Counted from the stretch's first letter, positions 1 to 9,549 are shown. The stretch: DNA of 37,063 nucleotides from Planctomycetota bacterium (GCA_016872605.1 VGZI01000040.1:1-37063), one strand, 5' to 3'. The notes: a model not told the origin generated them from the letters alone. Made by a program: numbers and translations.

Positions 1-2021
1 TAGGGGATCTCAATCGCCGGATTGCGGCCCACGGGTTTGCCCTGGGCGTCGCCGGGGTGGAAAAAGACGGGAACAAACGCAAGGTAGGCGTTGGCCGCTT
101 CCTCGTAGACAGTTATTCCAGCCTGGTAGTAGTCTTCGACGACCGGGTTCTCGGGTTTCATCACGTGAACGGGAGCGGGAAACTTGAAGGGCGTGTCCGC
201 TTCGCTGCGCCCAATTTGCCGCCACGGGCCGAGCCTGGAATAGAGCAGATACTTCTTGCGCTGGCGGTCCCAGAAGATCTGGCTCTGCGTGTCGAGGGCG
301 GCCTTGCCTTCGGGCAAAACCTTGTGAGTTGGCGCAGACCAACGCAAGCCGTCGGGCGAGGAAAGGATCGTGAGGTAACGCGGCGGGTCGCCCTTCTTGT
401 GAGGATAAATTGCGACGGCCATGCGATAGCGCTCCGCGGCCGGGGCATTGGGATCGACGAAGACATCTCCGAAGGCACTGCTGTAGCCGAGTACCAGATT
501 GTTTTTCTTCGAGCCCGCATACTCGACGAGGCCCAGCTCGGGTTTGACCCAATGGATGCCGTCGCGCGATTCAGCATAGGCAACCGCATATTCTTCCCCG
601 TTCCTGATGCCGTGGCTCACCGTGTACCAGATTCGCCAACGGTCTTTTTCTTTGAGGAGCTTGTGCCCGCCGCCGATTTGCCAGGACTCCCAGGGTTCCT
701 TGGCGACGATGTTCTTTTCCCCCGTGCGCTTCGGCGCGTGCATCTGCCAGCGAATGCCTTTGTGAGAGCTGAACAGGCTCTCGTCCCACGTAAGCCGCTT
801 GGCAGTGCCGATGTTGAGCGTAAAGTCTTCCGCTTTCCTCTTCGTCAGGTCAGGCTTCTGCTCGACCAGCTTGAAGCTATCCATCACGATGGACTGATCC
901 ACGGAGCCGTAGGCGTTGTCGCCGCCGATGTGGCCGAAGATGAAGATCGTGCCGTCCTTGGCTTGCACGCTGCGTGGATAATACGCGGTGCCGGGCACAT
1001 CGAGTTTGTGCCAGGACTTGCCGGCGTCGTTGGTCCAATGCACGCCGCTCGTGGCAACATGCAAGACCGGACCTTCCTTCGTGGCGAGCAATTCCGGTTG
1101 ACCGCTGTGAGGAAGGACCGAAGGCGCCGCCTTCCCCGCTTCCCAGCTTTTGCCGGACTTCTTCAACACACTCTGCCAGCGCTTGGCATCGCTCGCGCGG
1201 CGGAACACGGCGAGCAAATCGCCACTCGCAAGCTCCGCGATATCGAACTCCTCGGTCCAGCCGTCTGGCTGGTCTTTCGGCACCGCGGCGATGGGGCCAG
1301 TCCAGCTCTTGCCGTTGTCGGCAGAAACGACCAGCATCGGCTGAATGACCTTGCTGAATTGCGTGCGCGTTTGGCTTCCGGCCGGAAATGGGGCGACACC
1401 CAGCAGCAGAACGATTCGGCCATCACGAAGCACGCGAATTCGCCTCGGCCAGGTCGTGTACTTGTCGGGATGGAGAAACGTCTCGGGCTTGCCCCAGGTT
1501 TTGGCGCCGTCGCTGGACCGCTGGAGAAAACCCGTCTGCGGAACGTCGCGATCATACGGCAAATAGAAACCGAACACCCCGCGAATCACAGTGCCGTCAG
1601 CCAAGGCCGTTTGAGCTTCCCCGGTGACGCCGTTCATGCACGACTTGAACGCGTCGGCACTGACTTGCTTCCAGGTTCTCCCCGCATCCTTCGAACGGAG
1701 ATGCACGTTCTTGAGATCGAGCCCCGTCATGTCGTATCCAGGCGATCCCTTGGGCGGCCAGGTCAGCTTTTCCTGCACGTCTTTCGGAGCCTGGGGACGG
1801 CCATTGACCGGGCCGGTCGCCTGGGTGAAGCAGGTCATCAGGTCGCCGTCCGGCATGATCCATGCGCCGACCCAGCAGGTGTAACCAGGCTTTTGCGCCG
1901 AGTGATACACCGTCTGCCGTTGGTATTGAGCGGCTGAGATATCGTTGGCCGCAGCCGGTCTGGCGAGTGCAAACAGCGCCAGCACGAACAGAGCAGAGCG
2001 CCATGTTGTCGAAAGATGCAT
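1..2021 (-). CDS. Sialidase-like exported protein, two propeller domains (3' end outside window)
   Basis: About 673 codons are visible and the frame is still open at the left edge, so the C-terminus is missing. It starts with a clear signal peptide (MHLSTTWRSALFVLALFALA, cleavage near AAA-ND). The first half carries four Asp-box (BNR) motifs typical of sialidase propellers: SKDAGRTW, SSDGAKTW, SADNGKSW and TNDAGKSW. The second half changes character, with DRWRIWYT, ESRDGIHW, SSPDGLRW and RKKYLLYSR, which look like the five-bladed GH32/GH43-type propeller. This suggests an exported two-domain glycan-acting protein, but the catalytic residues were not verified, so enzymatic activity is inferred. 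It is the last visible gene of a minus-strand run, 52 bp after the PQQ-propeller gene. The ATG at 2021 is chosen because it directly precedes the signal peptide. Confidence 0.75.
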   Translation of the reverse strand, partial: MHLSTTWRSALFVLALFALARPAAANDISAAQYQRQTVYHSAQKPGYTCWVGAWIMPDGDLMTCFTQATGPVNGRPQAPKDVQEKLTWPPKGSPGYDMTGLDLKNVHLRSKDAGRTWKQVSADAFKSCMNGVTGEAQTALADGTVIRGVFGFYLPYDRDVPQTGFLQRSSDGAKTWGKPETFLHPDKYTTWPRRIRVLRDGRIVLLLGVAPFPAGSQTRTQFSKVIQPMLVVSADNGKSWTGPIAAVPKDQPDGWTEEFDIAELASGDLLAVFRRASDAKRWQSVLKKSGKSWEAGKAAPSVLPHSGQPELLATKEGPVLHVATSGVHWTNDAGKSWHKLDVPGTAYYPRSVQAKDGTIFIFGHIGGDNAYGSVDQSIVMDSFKLVEQKPDLTKRKAEDFTLNIGTAKRLTWDESLFSSHKGIRWQMHAPKRTGEKNIVAKEPWESWQIGGGHKLLKEKDRWRIWYTVSHGIRNGEEYAVAYAESRDGIHWVKPELGLVEYAGSKKNNLVLGYSSAFGDVFVDPNAPAAERYRMAVAIYPHKKGDPPRYLTILSSPDGLRWSAPTHKVLPEGKAALDTQSQIFWDRQRKKYLLYSRLGPWRQIGRSEADTPFKFPAPVHVMKPENPVVEDYYQAGITVYEEAANAYLAFVPVFFHPGDAQGKPVGRNPAIEIP

Positions 2022-2073
2022 AGTGAATTCTCAAATGGTGTCTCTGATGATTTGCCGACCGGGGTCGTGGTCT

Positions 2074-3363
2074 TCATTTGCCCGCGGCGGCCGGCTCTTC
2101 GATTCGATAGAGATGGGTGTCGCTTCTCAAGAAGATCGCTCGCCCCGAGACGGCCGGCGACGCCATGAATCTCCCATCCAGTCGGTTCCTGCCCAGTACA
2201 TTGCAAGTCCGTCCAGCAGCGAGGACCGTCATCGTGCCATCGCGGCCCTGGTAGTAGATCCGGCCCCGCACTTCGATCGGTGACGCATCGTGATTACCAC
2301 CCAGACGCTCGCGCCACAATAATTTCCCAGTAAGCGCGTCCAGGCAGGAGGCCACGCCAATGTTGTCGATGACAAAAAGCTCCTTGCCGACCAGGAGTGG
2401 CGACGGAACGTGCGCGATTCCCTTCGAGTTTTGCCAGACCACCTGGTCATCCTTCAGTTTCCCCTTGCCGGGCCGGACGGCAAACACGCAGAAGTGGTCC
2501 TGGGCAACTGAACCCACCACGTAGAACAATTCGTTGCCATACGACGGCCGAGCGACCTGTGAGAACCCGACATAGGGCATCCACCAGATCTCATGGCCTG
2601 TCTTCAGGTCATAGGCGGCCACGTGATCCGCCCCGTTGCTGATCAGCTGCGGCGATCCGTTGACCATCTGAATCAGGGGCGTCGAGTACGACATCTTGGC
2701 GATCCGCGCCATGGTGGAACCTTTCGCATGCCGAGCGGCGGCATTCTCAAGATGCGCCCGCTGCTGTTGCCAGACTGTCTTGCCAGTGAGTTTGTCCAGC
2801 GCGACCAGAAACTGCTGATCCGTGCCATCGCACGTTAGGATGAGGAGGTTGTCGTGAAGAATCGGCGAACTGGCGGCCCCCTGGAACGCCTCGTAAATAA
2901 GCTCCGTGTTCTTCCAGACGATTTCCCCGGCGCTGTTCAGGCACACCGTGCCACGTGGACCGAAATGCACGTAGGCCCGATTACCGTCCAGGACGGGAGT
3001 GGGAGAAGCGTATCCATTTTGCGAATGCCGCGGCCCCGGATTGTTGGTGGTCAACACCTTGACTTTGTGCAGCAGTTCACCGGTTGCCTTGTTGAAACAG
3101 AGGGCATGCAGCGACTTTCCGTCCTTATCGGAACTGGTCAGCCAAATCTGGTTGCCCGAGATTACCGGCGAAGACCAACCCTCACCGGGAACGGCAGCCT
3201 TCCAGCGAACGTTCTTCTTTTCGCTCCATTCGATCGGCACTCCCTGGGCATCCGAGTGCCCCTGACCATCCGGCCCCCGGAACTGCAACCAGTCGCTCGC
3301 GCCCGCGATGCCCTGCAACAAGCTCCAAAACAGAATGAACGAAACCGTCGTGTAAAGTCGCAT
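2074..3363 (-). CDS. PQQ-like beta-propeller (BamB-type) exported protein
   Basis: 429 aa with an N-terminal signal peptide (MRLYTTVSFILFWSLLQGIA) followed at once by WLQFRGPDGQG, the opening typical of planctomycete PQQ-like repeat proteins. Repeated blade motifs end in a W: GEIVWKN, LTGKTVWQQ, TGHEIWWMP and TGKLLWRE, spaced as in an eight-bladed quinoprotein-type propeller. There is no sign of a dehydrogenase catalytic domain, so it is more likely a binding or scaffold protein than an enzyme. It lies in a minus-strand run with 70 bp to the upstream FG-GAP gene and 52 bp to the downstream sialidase-like gene, and all members are exported. The substrate is unknown. Confidence 0.8.
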   Translation of the reverse strand: MRLYTTVSFILFWSLLQGIAGASDWLQFRGPDGQGHSDAQGVPIEWSEKKNVRWKAAVPGEGWSSPVISGNQIWLTSSDKDGKSLHALCFNKATGELLHKVKVLTTNNPGPRHSQNGYASPTPVLDGNRAYVHFGPRGTVCLNSAGEIVWKNTELIYEAFQGAASSPILHDNLLILTCDGTDQQFLVALDKLTGKTVWQQQRAHLENAAARHAKGSTMARIAKMSYSTPLIQMVNGSPQLISNGADHVAAYDLKTGHEIWWMPYVGFSQVARPSYGNELFYVVGSVAQDHFCVFAVRPGKGKLKDDQVVWQNSKGIAHVPSPLLVGKELFVIDNIGVASCLDALTGKLLWRERLGGNHDASPIEVRGRIYYQGRDGTMTVLAAGRTCNVLGRNRLDGRFMASPAVSGRAIFLRSDTHLYRIEEPAAAGK

Positions 3364-3433
3364 GAATCCCCTTTCATCTTTTTCGGAGAATCGCTGGCGA
3401 TCGTCTCCAAGATCAAGGACCAGTTTGGCTGCA

Positions 3434-4702
3434 TCAACGAGGTTTCCTGTCAGGAAGGACGAGCGTATTCCGCCACCAGCGAAGTTCGTTGGCGCCGCGT
3501 TCGGCTGTGGCGATGAGGTCGAGGCGCTTGTCGTTGTTCAGGTCGGCAGCGATCACTTGATTGGCGTTGGGCCATCGCTCCTTCAGCACCTGCATCGGCC
3601 AGGGGGCTTTGTTTTCTCCCGGATTGCGAAACCAGACGAGCTTTCCTGCCGGTCCCCAGGCCGTCGCGATGACGTCTTGCTTGCCGTCGCCATCCACGTC
3701 GGTTGCGATGGCCTCGAAAGCGTAAGGCAAGGCGCCGACGACGTGTTTCTTCCACGCCGTCCCTTTGCCGGGTTTGCCAACATTCTCGTACCACACGATT
3801 TCATGCTTGTCCTTCGGAGCGATCCCGTCGCGCATGCCAAAGGCTATGACCACGTCGAGATCGCCGTCGCCGTCCATATCGACCGGGTGACCGTGGATCG
3901 GCGCGGGAGATTTGTCGTCGATGACGTGCTTTTTCCAGGCAGGCAGGCTGCCAGGCTTACCAACGTTTTCGTACCAGACGACCAGCGAAGCGCCACTCGC
4001 TGTGCCGAGCACGTCGGGGCGTCCGTCCCCATTGAAGTCGGCCACGCCAATGGTGCGTGTCTCGATCAGCTTGTCCTCGATGACCTGCGCGGGCCACTCC
4101 TTGGCAAAGCCATCCTTGCCCGGGTTGCGGTACCAGACGAACCGATTGCCTCGCGTCCAGCTCGAAGCGACCACGTCAAGTTTGCCGTCGCCGTCGAAGT
4201 CTCCGAGCGCGACGTCGTATGCGCCAGGCAATCCACCGTTGACGATTGTGTGACGCTGCCATGGCTCCGCGGTTTGCTTTCCTGGGTTGCGAAACCAGAC
4301 AAGACTGCCGGCTCGATTGAGGACGACGGCCACATCGGGATGGCCATCGCCGTCGATGTCGCCGATCGCGTTCCGTTCGAACCAACCAGGCTCGTTTTTC
4401 GCAATGATATGTTGCTTGAAGTTGCCTTTGCCGTCGTTCTCGAACCAGAGGAGCGCACCGTTGATCTTTTCCGGAGTCTTGTCGTCGGTCGTGTCCGAAC
4501 TGACGAGATCGATGGAGCCATCGCCATTCAGATCGGCAGCTGCGATCCCATAAGCGTAGCCGTACTTGTCGCGAATCAGGTGTTCGGAGAACTGCACCGT
4601 TGGCTTTTTGGCATCCGATGGCTGTTTTCCAGACGATCCAAGGCCAAGAAGGGCCAGCGCCGCGCCGATCATGAACGTCCAAGCAACGAGCAGTGTTGGC
4701 AT
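3434..4702 (-). CDS. FG-GAP/VCBS repeat exported protein
   Basis: 422 aa with a hydrophobic N-terminal signal or anchor (MPTLLVAWTFMIGAALALLG). Seven calcium-binding-like motifs of the D-x-[DN]-x-D-G type recur roughly every 50 residues: DLNGDGSIDLV, DIDGDGHPDVAV, DFDGDGKLDVV, DFNGDGRPDVLG, DMDGDGDLDVVI, DVDGDGKQDVIA and the degenerate DLNNDKRLDLIA. Each is followed by a VWFRNPGK- or VWYENVGK-like segment. This is the FG-GAP (integrin alpha-like) propeller fold with one repeat per blade, giving a seven-bladed propeller. It is probably a secreted or surface binding protein. It lies 44 bp downstream of a DUF1501 gene in the same operon-like run. A second scrap of the same 3' end lies at 8041-8093. 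Confidence 0.85.
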   Translation of the reverse strand: MPTLLVAWTFMIGAALALLGLGSSGKQPSDAKKPTVQFSEHLIRDKYGYAYGIAAADLNGDGSIDLVSSDTTDDKTPEKINGALLWFENDGKGNFKQHIIAKNEPGWFERNAIGDIDGDGHPDVAVVLNRAGSLVWFRNPGKQTAEPWQRHTIVNGGLPGAYDVALGDFDGDGKLDVVASSWTRGNRFVWYRNPGKDGFAKEWPAQVIEDKLIETRTIGVADFNGDGRPDVLGTASGASLVVWYENVGKPGSLPAWKKHVIDDKSPAPIHGHPVDMDGDGDLDVVIAFGMRDGIAPKDKHEIVWYENVGKPGKGTAWKKHVVGALPYAFEAIATDVDGDGKQDVIATAWGPAGKLVWFRNPGENKAPWPMQVLKERWPNANQVIAADLNNDKRLDLIATAERGANELRWWRNTLVLPDRKPR

Positions 4703-4746
4703 CGCTCGCCTCCGAGAAAGGGCACCGGTATCGTCCCGGGGCCAGC

Positions 4747-6183
4747 TCAGCCAAACAAATCGCGCAGCGGTTGGCCGGCGTCCATGAGCGCCACGGGCCG
4801 ACCTTGTCGATCGGGAATGAAACCGTGTGGATCAATGCCGAGCGCGTCGAAGATGGTACACGCCAAATCCTCGGGGCTGACGGGGCGATCGCTCGGATAA
4901 GCGGCGTCCTGGTCCGATCGGCCATAGGTGATGCCGCCGCGAATCCCGGCGCCGGCGAGCACGCACGGGAAGCAATAGCTCCAGTGACCGCGGCCCCATT
5001 GCGGAGTGTCCGGCCGAGGGCTGCGGCCCATTTCGCCGACGCAAACTACCAGGGTTTCGTCGAGCATGCCGCGGAGGTCCAGGTCTTCAAGAAGCGCCGA
5101 CAGCGATTGATCGAGCCCAGGCAGGAGGTGGTCTTTGACGTCTGCGCTGGTGCGGTGCGAGTCCCAGCTGTAGCCATCCGGTGCATCCCACAGCACCGTC
5201 ACAAATCGTGCGCCGGCCTCGATCATCCGCCGGCCCATGAGCATCGATTGGCCGAACAAATGCCGGCCGTAACGGTCGCGCACCTGGCTTGACTCGCGGC
5301 GAATGTCCAGCGCGTCGCGCAACCGACCCGAGGTCAGCATGCCCAGCGCTGCTTGCCGAAAGTTGTCGAAGTCGGCGACCGCCGTGGATTGCTCCAGGCG
5401 GCGCTGGCCGGCCTCCAGTTGTTCGAGGAGATTCTGGCGACGGTGAAACCGATCCACGGTCAAGGACGGCTCGACCGCAAGGCCCGCGATACGGAAATCC
5501 AGCTCGGCGTCGGTGCAAGCGCGAAAGTACGGGTTGTCGTTTGCGTCCCGTTTGCGGATGTCGGTCGCCAGCGCGTTGTAGGCACGTCCGAGCCAGCCCG
5601 CATATTGGCCGAGTCGATCGTATCCCTGAATGTGCCCCAATCGATTAGGCAAGTAGACATAACTGGGAACCGTCCGCACCCTGCTGCCAGCCGCGCGCTG
5701 ATCCAGGTACTCGATCACCGAACCCATCGCCGGCCAATCGCGGTCGGTGGCATCGACTCCCGCGGCGCCGCGCGGCGCCGGCGGCATTGGGTGTCCTGTC
5801 TGCAGGTAGTGGCACGCGTTGTGGTCATTCTGCCGATGATTCACGGTGCGGACTACGCTATAGCGATCCGACAATTGTGCCAGACGCGGCAGATGCTCGC
5901 AGATGTGCAGCCCCGGCGTGTGCGAAGCGATTGGCCGGTAAGGACCACGGATACCGCTTGGCGCGTCCGGCTTCATGTCAAACGTTTCCAGTTGACTCGG
6001 CCCGCCAAAAAGGAAAACGAACATTACCGACTTTGCCCTGGCCCGGCGCACCGGCTGGGCCGCTTCGGCAGCCAGCACCTTGGGCAGACTCAGGCCGAAC
6101 AGACCCGCGCCGCCGACTTGAAGCAGTTGCCGGCGCGTCAACCCGTTGCAAACTCGACGTGGATGGCCAAGAACGGTAAGCAT
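4747..6183 (-). CDS. DUF1501 family exported protein (Tat signal)
   Basis: 478 aa. The N-terminus has a twin-arginine motif and hydrophobic stretch (TRRQLLQVGGAGLFGLSLP), so export by the Tat system is likely. The remainder matches DUF1501, a planctomycete-rich family with an alkaline phosphatase/sulfatase-like fold: FLFGGPSQLETFDMKPDAP near the start, then LDETLVVCVGEMGRSPRPD and GRGHWSYCFP, and LGIDPHGFIPDRQGRP near the end. The biochemical activity of the family is not established here. Family members usually neighbour DUF1549/DUF1553 cytochrome-like genes, which are absent in this window. It is the first gene of a four-gene minus-strand run and is head to head (435 bp apart) with a paralogue at 6619. 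Confidence 0.85.
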   Translation of the reverse strand: MLTVLGHPRRVCNGLTRRQLLQVGGAGLFGLSLPKVLAAEAAQPVRRARAKSVMFVFLFGGPSQLETFDMKPDAPSGIRGPYRPIASHTPGLHICEHLPRLAQLSDRYSVVRTVNHRQNDHNACHYLQTGHPMPPAPRGAAGVDATDRDWPAMGSVIEYLDQRAAGSRVRTVPSYVYLPNRLGHIQGYDRLGQYAGWLGRAYNALATDIRKRDANDNPYFRACTDAELDFRIAGLAVEPSLTVDRFHRRQNLLEQLEAGQRRLEQSTAVADFDNFRQAALGMLTSGRLRDALDIRRESSQVRDRYGRHLFGQSMLMGRRMIEAGARFVTVLWDAPDGYSWDSHRTSADVKDHLLPGLDQSLSALLEDLDLRGMLDETLVVCVGEMGRSPRPDTPQWGRGHWSYCFPCVLAGAGIRGGITYGRSDQDAAYPSDRPVSPEDLACTIFDALGIDPHGFIPDRQGRPVALMDAGQPLRDLFG

Positions 6184-6310
6184 CGATTCCCTCGGCCGGT
6201 CGATCCATTGATTTTTGCAGAATGTTAGTTGATTGTAACCAATACACGAGTAACATCAATGGCGTTTTGCGGGTCTCGTCAGAAAAGGAGCCAAGAGATG
6301 AACCGCACTT

Positions 6311-6547
6311 TCATCGCCGCCGAAATCGTACCACCTGTTGCTCGACGAAGGCCGCGGCGCCGGCTACCCGAGCCTCACCCGCGTCGACAAGCGCCACGTC
6401 GGCATTGTGTATGAACGAAGCCAGGCGCATCTGGTGTTCGAGAAGATCCCGTTGGCCGAGTTGCTCAAACCTGCCGCTCCATCCGCAGCCATCGCCGAGG
6501 CGACGATCGAAGATATCAACTTGATGTTATCGTACTGCCTGCTATAG
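6311..6547 (+). pseudogene. Relic of a sialidase gene, C-terminal end only
   Basis: The plus-strand frame ending at TAG 6545-6547 reads YHLLLDEGRGAGYPSLTRVD, then KRHVGIVYERSQAHLVFEKI and PLAELL. This is the usual C-terminal end of bacterial exo-alpha-sialidases. Nothing of the preceding propeller is recognisable upstream in any frame, and there is no start codon with a ribosome site, so this is a truncated remnant. It lies in the 435-bp gap between two divergent DUF1501 genes. Together with the intact sialidase-like gene at 1-2021, it suggests the locus was rearranged. The upstream limit is uncertain. Confidence 0.65.
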
Positions 6548-6618
6548 TCACTAGAGTCGCACGCCGATAGTCTCCTATTCAAGTGGCATGAGATTCGGAC
6601 CCGCAATGGAATCTGTGC

Positions 6619-8037
6619 ATGCTTACCATTCTTGGTCGAGGTTCGACGCTGTGTGATGGCCTTAACCGCCGGGAGTTCCTGCGCGTCGGTGGGCTATCGC
6701 TTTTCGGTGGACTGACCGTGCCCCGCCTCCTGCGGGCGGCGGAGTCGGCGTCGGACGGCAAAAGGGCGCGGGCGAAGTCGGTGATCCTGTTCAACCTGCT
6801 GGGTGGCCCGAGCCACCTGGACATGTTCGACATGAAGCCGAATGCCCCGGCGGAGATCCGGGGTGAATTTCAGCCGATCCCCACGTCTCTGACCGGATTG
6901 CGCATCTGCGAGCATCTGCCCAATACCGCCCGGATGATGCACAAGGCTTGCTTGATTCGCACGATCTCGCACACGTACAACTCCCACGATCCGCTGCCGA
7001 TCATGACTGGGTTCACCGGGGCCAATCCGCAGTTGCAGGCGCAGCCCTCCGACCCGCCCGACATCGGCGCCGTCTGTCAGTACCTCGGCATGGGGCCAAC
7101 GGACTTGCCGGGCGCCGTGTGTCTTCCTTGCTTTCCCGGCTCAGGGGAGAGCTACAAGCGGGGCGGCCCCTACGGCGGATACCTGGGAAGCCAGTACGAT
7201 CCGCTCTTCTCACTTTGCAGCCCGCGCTTCGCGCGTGAACCACGCATGAACTACTACGACCCGGTCATGCCCATGGGCGAACCGTATCTGCCGGGGCTTG
7301 ATCAGTTGCCCGAGATGTCCGTCCGTCGTTTCGACACGCGCCAATCGCTGGTTCAGCAAGTCGATCGCGTGTTTGAAGAAACCCGCCGTTCGCCGGCCAT
7401 GGAACGCCTCGGCCGATTTCAGCAGCGGGCCTTCGCCATGCTGACTTCAAGCAAGACTCGTGAGGCGTTCAACCTCGCCAAGGAGCCTGACCGGATTCGC
7501 GACCGCTATGGCCGCAATCTTTATGGATCGAGTTTACTGGTGGCGCGGCGACTGGTCGAAGCTGGAGTTCCCTTCGTCAGTGTCCACCAGGAGATTTTCC
7601 GCCATTACGGCCACGCTTACGACATGCACGAGAACAACTTCCAGATGCTGAAGAACTTCAACCTGCCGCTGCTGGATCAAGTCTACCCGGCGTTGATCGA
7701 AGACATGGAGGCTCGCGGCCTGCTCGATGAAACGCTGGTGATCGTCATGGGCGAAATGGGGCGCACGCCGCGCATCAACGGCAGAGCAGGTCGCGATCAT
7801 TGGCCGCAGTGTGGATTCAGTCTGTTGACGGGGGGCGGAGTTCGTCCCGGTACCGTGTATGGCGCCACCGATCAACATGCCGCCTATCCTGTAAACCATC
7901 TGGTGCGGCCGGCCGACCTTGTCGCCACGGTTTACCATCTGCTGGGCATCGACCCGCATCTGACCGTGAACGATCGCGTCGGTCGGCCCATTCCAGTAGC
8001 CCATGGCGGCGAACCGGTTCAAGGCGTGCTCGCGTAA
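6619..8037 (+). CDS. DUF1501 family exported protein (Tat signal), tandem copy 1
   Basis: 472 aa. The N-terminus is parallel to the minus-strand DUF1501 gene (MLTILG... against MLTVLG...) and carries the twin-arginine motif NRREFLRVGGLSLFGG. DUF1501 landmarks follow: NLLGGPSHLDMFDMKPNAP, then DRYGRNLYGSSLLVARRLVE, LDETLVIVMGEMGRTPRIN, GRDHWPQCGFSL and LGIDPHLTVNDRVGRPI. Export through Tat is likely; the activity is unknown. The start is ATG 6619. The nearby ATG at 6606 is out of frame. It opens a run of three tandem paralogues on the plus strand. Confidence 0.85.
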   Translation: MLTILGRGSTLCDGLNRREFLRVGGLSLFGGLTVPRLLRAAESASDGKRARAKSVILFNLLGGPSHLDMFDMKPNAPAEIRGEFQPIPTSLTGLRICEHLPNTARMMHKACLIRTISHTYNSHDPLPIMTGFTGANPQLQAQPSDPPDIGAVCQYLGMGPTDLPGAVCLPCFPGSGESYKRGGPYGGYLGSQYDPLFSLCSPRFAREPRMNYYDPVMPMGEPYLPGLDQLPEMSVRRFDTRQSLVQQVDRVFEETRRSPAMERLGRFQQRAFAMLTSSKTREAFNLAKEPDRIRDRYGRNLYGSSLLVARRLVEAGVPFVSVHQEIFRHYGHAYDMHENNFQMLKNFNLPLLDQVYPALIEDMEARGLLDETLVIVMGEMGRTPRINGRAGRDHWPQCGFSLLTGGGVRPGTVYGATDQHAAYPVNHLVRPADLVATVYHLLGIDPHLTVNDRVGRPIPVAHGGEPVQGVLA

Positions 8038-8040
8038 TTC

Positions 8041-8093
8041 TTCCTGCCAGGAACGCCGAGCGTTTTTCGCCGCCAGTGAAGTTTGTTGGCGCG
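8041..8093 (-). pseudogene. Relic of an FG-GAP gene 3' end
   Basis: These 53 bp match 3444-3496, the coding 3' end of the FG-GAP gene, at 44 of 53 positions without gaps when counted by eye. On the minus strand they read ANKLHWRRKTLGVPGRKN, against ANELRWWRNTLVLPDRKP in the intact gene. The scrap lies in the 96-bp gap between two plus-strand DUF1501 genes. It suggests that an FG-GAP gene once ended here on the minus strand, or that this end was copied with a rearrangement. Confidence 0.55.
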
Positions 8094-8133
8094 GCACGGC
8101 CGTTTCCGGTCGCAAAACGAAGTGGGGAAGTGG

Positions 8134-9549
8134 ATGTTGACCATTCGTGATTCGGGCGCCGCGCTCTGCGATCACTTGACCCGGCGTGATTGGCTGCACA
8201 TCGGCGCCCTTGGGGCGCTGGGGTTGTCATTGCCCACGCTGCAAGGTGCGAGGGGGCATGCCGCTTCCACCGCTCCCGCTGCGAGGGGAGGTTCGTTCGG
8301 CAAGGCGAAGGCGTGTATCATTGTCGGGTTGACGGGCGGCCCGCCGCAACATGAGACCTGGGACCCCAAACCGGACGCGCCCGCGGAAATTCGCGGGCCG
8401 TTCCAGCCGATCGCCAGCTCTGTTCCCGGCCTGCGCGTGTGCGAGTTGATGCCCAGGCTGGCACAACAGGCGCACCATTTCGCGGTGCTGCGGGCAGTTT
8501 CGACGCGCGACAACGCCCATTCATCCAGCGGCTATTACATGATGACCGGCGTGCCGCACCAGCCGCCCAACGTCGAGAACGCCCGACCCGGGGCGCCCAA
8601 CAACTGGCCAAGCGTGGCGGCGCTGGTCAATCGCGTCAAGTCGAGGCCCGGCGGCATGCCCGCATCGGTGGTGATTCCCGAACATATCTGGAACGATGGC
8701 AATATTCCCTGGCCCGGTCAGGACGCCGGTTTCCTTGGCCGCGCCGCCGATCCCTGGCTGATTCATTGCGATCCGTCGGCAGCAACGGCGCAAATTCCCG
8801 CCATTGCCCTGCCGGCCGAGATGACACCGTTGCGCTTCGACGAACGCCGATCCTTGCTCTCCCAGGTGAACCGTCACTTTGATACCGAGCAACGCGCCGC
8901 GGCGGTCAGGAATTACGACCATCAATTCCGCCAGGCACTCGATATGATGCAGTCCGGCAACGTGCGCCGAGCATTTGATCTGGGGCAGGAGCCGGCGTCC
9001 ATGCGCGACCGCTATGGCCGATCACGCTATGCCCAGAGCGTATTGCTGGCGCGGCGGTTGGTCGAGTCGGGCATCTCCCTGGTGCAGATCAACTGGACGC
9101 GCATGGGCCCCAACCTCCCCAACCAGGGAGGATGGGACACGCACGACAAGAATGCCGAATCGCTGCGCGGTCATCTCATGCCGCTGATGGATCGCGCCGT
9201 CAGCGCCCTCATCGAGGACCTCGCCGTGCGCGGCCTGCTCGACGAGACGCTGGTTGTCTGGATGGGCGAGTTCGGCCGTACCCCGAGGCACAACGCCAAC
9301 GGCGGCCGCGATCACTGGGGCTCCGTTTTCTCGCTCGCCATGGCGGGCGGCGGCGTGCGCGGCGGTGTCGTCCACGGTTCCTCGGATCGCCTGGGCGCCT
9401 ACCCGCGCGAAGGCCAGGTATTGCCGCAAGATATCACCGCGACAATCTTTCACTTGCTCGGCATCCCCCCGGCAACGGAAGTCCACGACTCGCTCGGCCG
9501 GCCCATCGCCGTAAGCCGGGGTGGTTTCATTCAGCAGATTGTCCAATAA
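8134..9549 (+). CDS. DUF1501 family exported protein (Tat signal), tandem copy 2
   Basis: 471 aa from ATG 8134. This start is preferred over the upstream TTG at 8083 because a purine-rich ribosome site (GGGGAAG, 8124-8130) lies just before it and the product then begins MLTIRDSGAALCDHL, parallel to its paralogues. The Tat motif is TRRDWLHIGALGALGLSLP. Landmarks are GLTGGPPQHETWDPKPDAP, DRYGRSRYAQSVLLARRLVE, LDETLVVWMGEFGRTPRHN, GRDHWGSVFSLAMAGGG and the closing LGRPIAVS. Its function is unknown, as for the family. It ends 2 bp before the next paralogue, so the two are very probably cotranscribed. Confidence 0.85.
   Translation: MLTIRDSGAALCDHLTRRDWLHIGALGALGLSLPTLQGARGHAASTAPAARGGSFGKAKACIIVGLTGGPPQHETWDPKPDAPAEIRGPFQPIASSVPGLRVCELMPRLAQQAHHFAVLRAVSTRDNAHSSSGYYMMTGVPHQPPNVENARPGAPNNWPSVAALVNRVKSRPGGMPASVVIPEHIWNDGNIPWPGQDAGFLGRAADPWLIHCDPSAATAQIPAIALPAEMTPLRFDERRSLLSQVNRHFDTEQRAAAVRNYDHQFRQALDMMQSGNVRRAFDLGQEPASMRDRYGRSRYAQSVLLARRLVESGISLVQINWTRMGPNLPNQGGWDTHDKNAESLRGHLMPLMDRAVSALIEDLAVRGLLDETLVVWMGEFGRTPRHNANGGRDHWGSVFSLAMAGGGVRGGVVHGSSDRLGAYPREGQVLPQDITATIFHLLGIPPATEVHDSLGRPIAVSRGGFIQQIVQ

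Noticed and set aside
57..1937. Long open frame of over 600 codons on the plus strand
   Set aside because: It is antisense to the sialidase-like gene, which has a signal peptide and Asp-boxes. The plus product has no recognisable motifs; long shadow frames are expected at this GC content.
3362..4900. Plus-strand open frame with repeated valine-rich motifs
   Set aside because: The apparent repeats are the antisense reading of the calcium-binding repeats of the FG-GAP gene.
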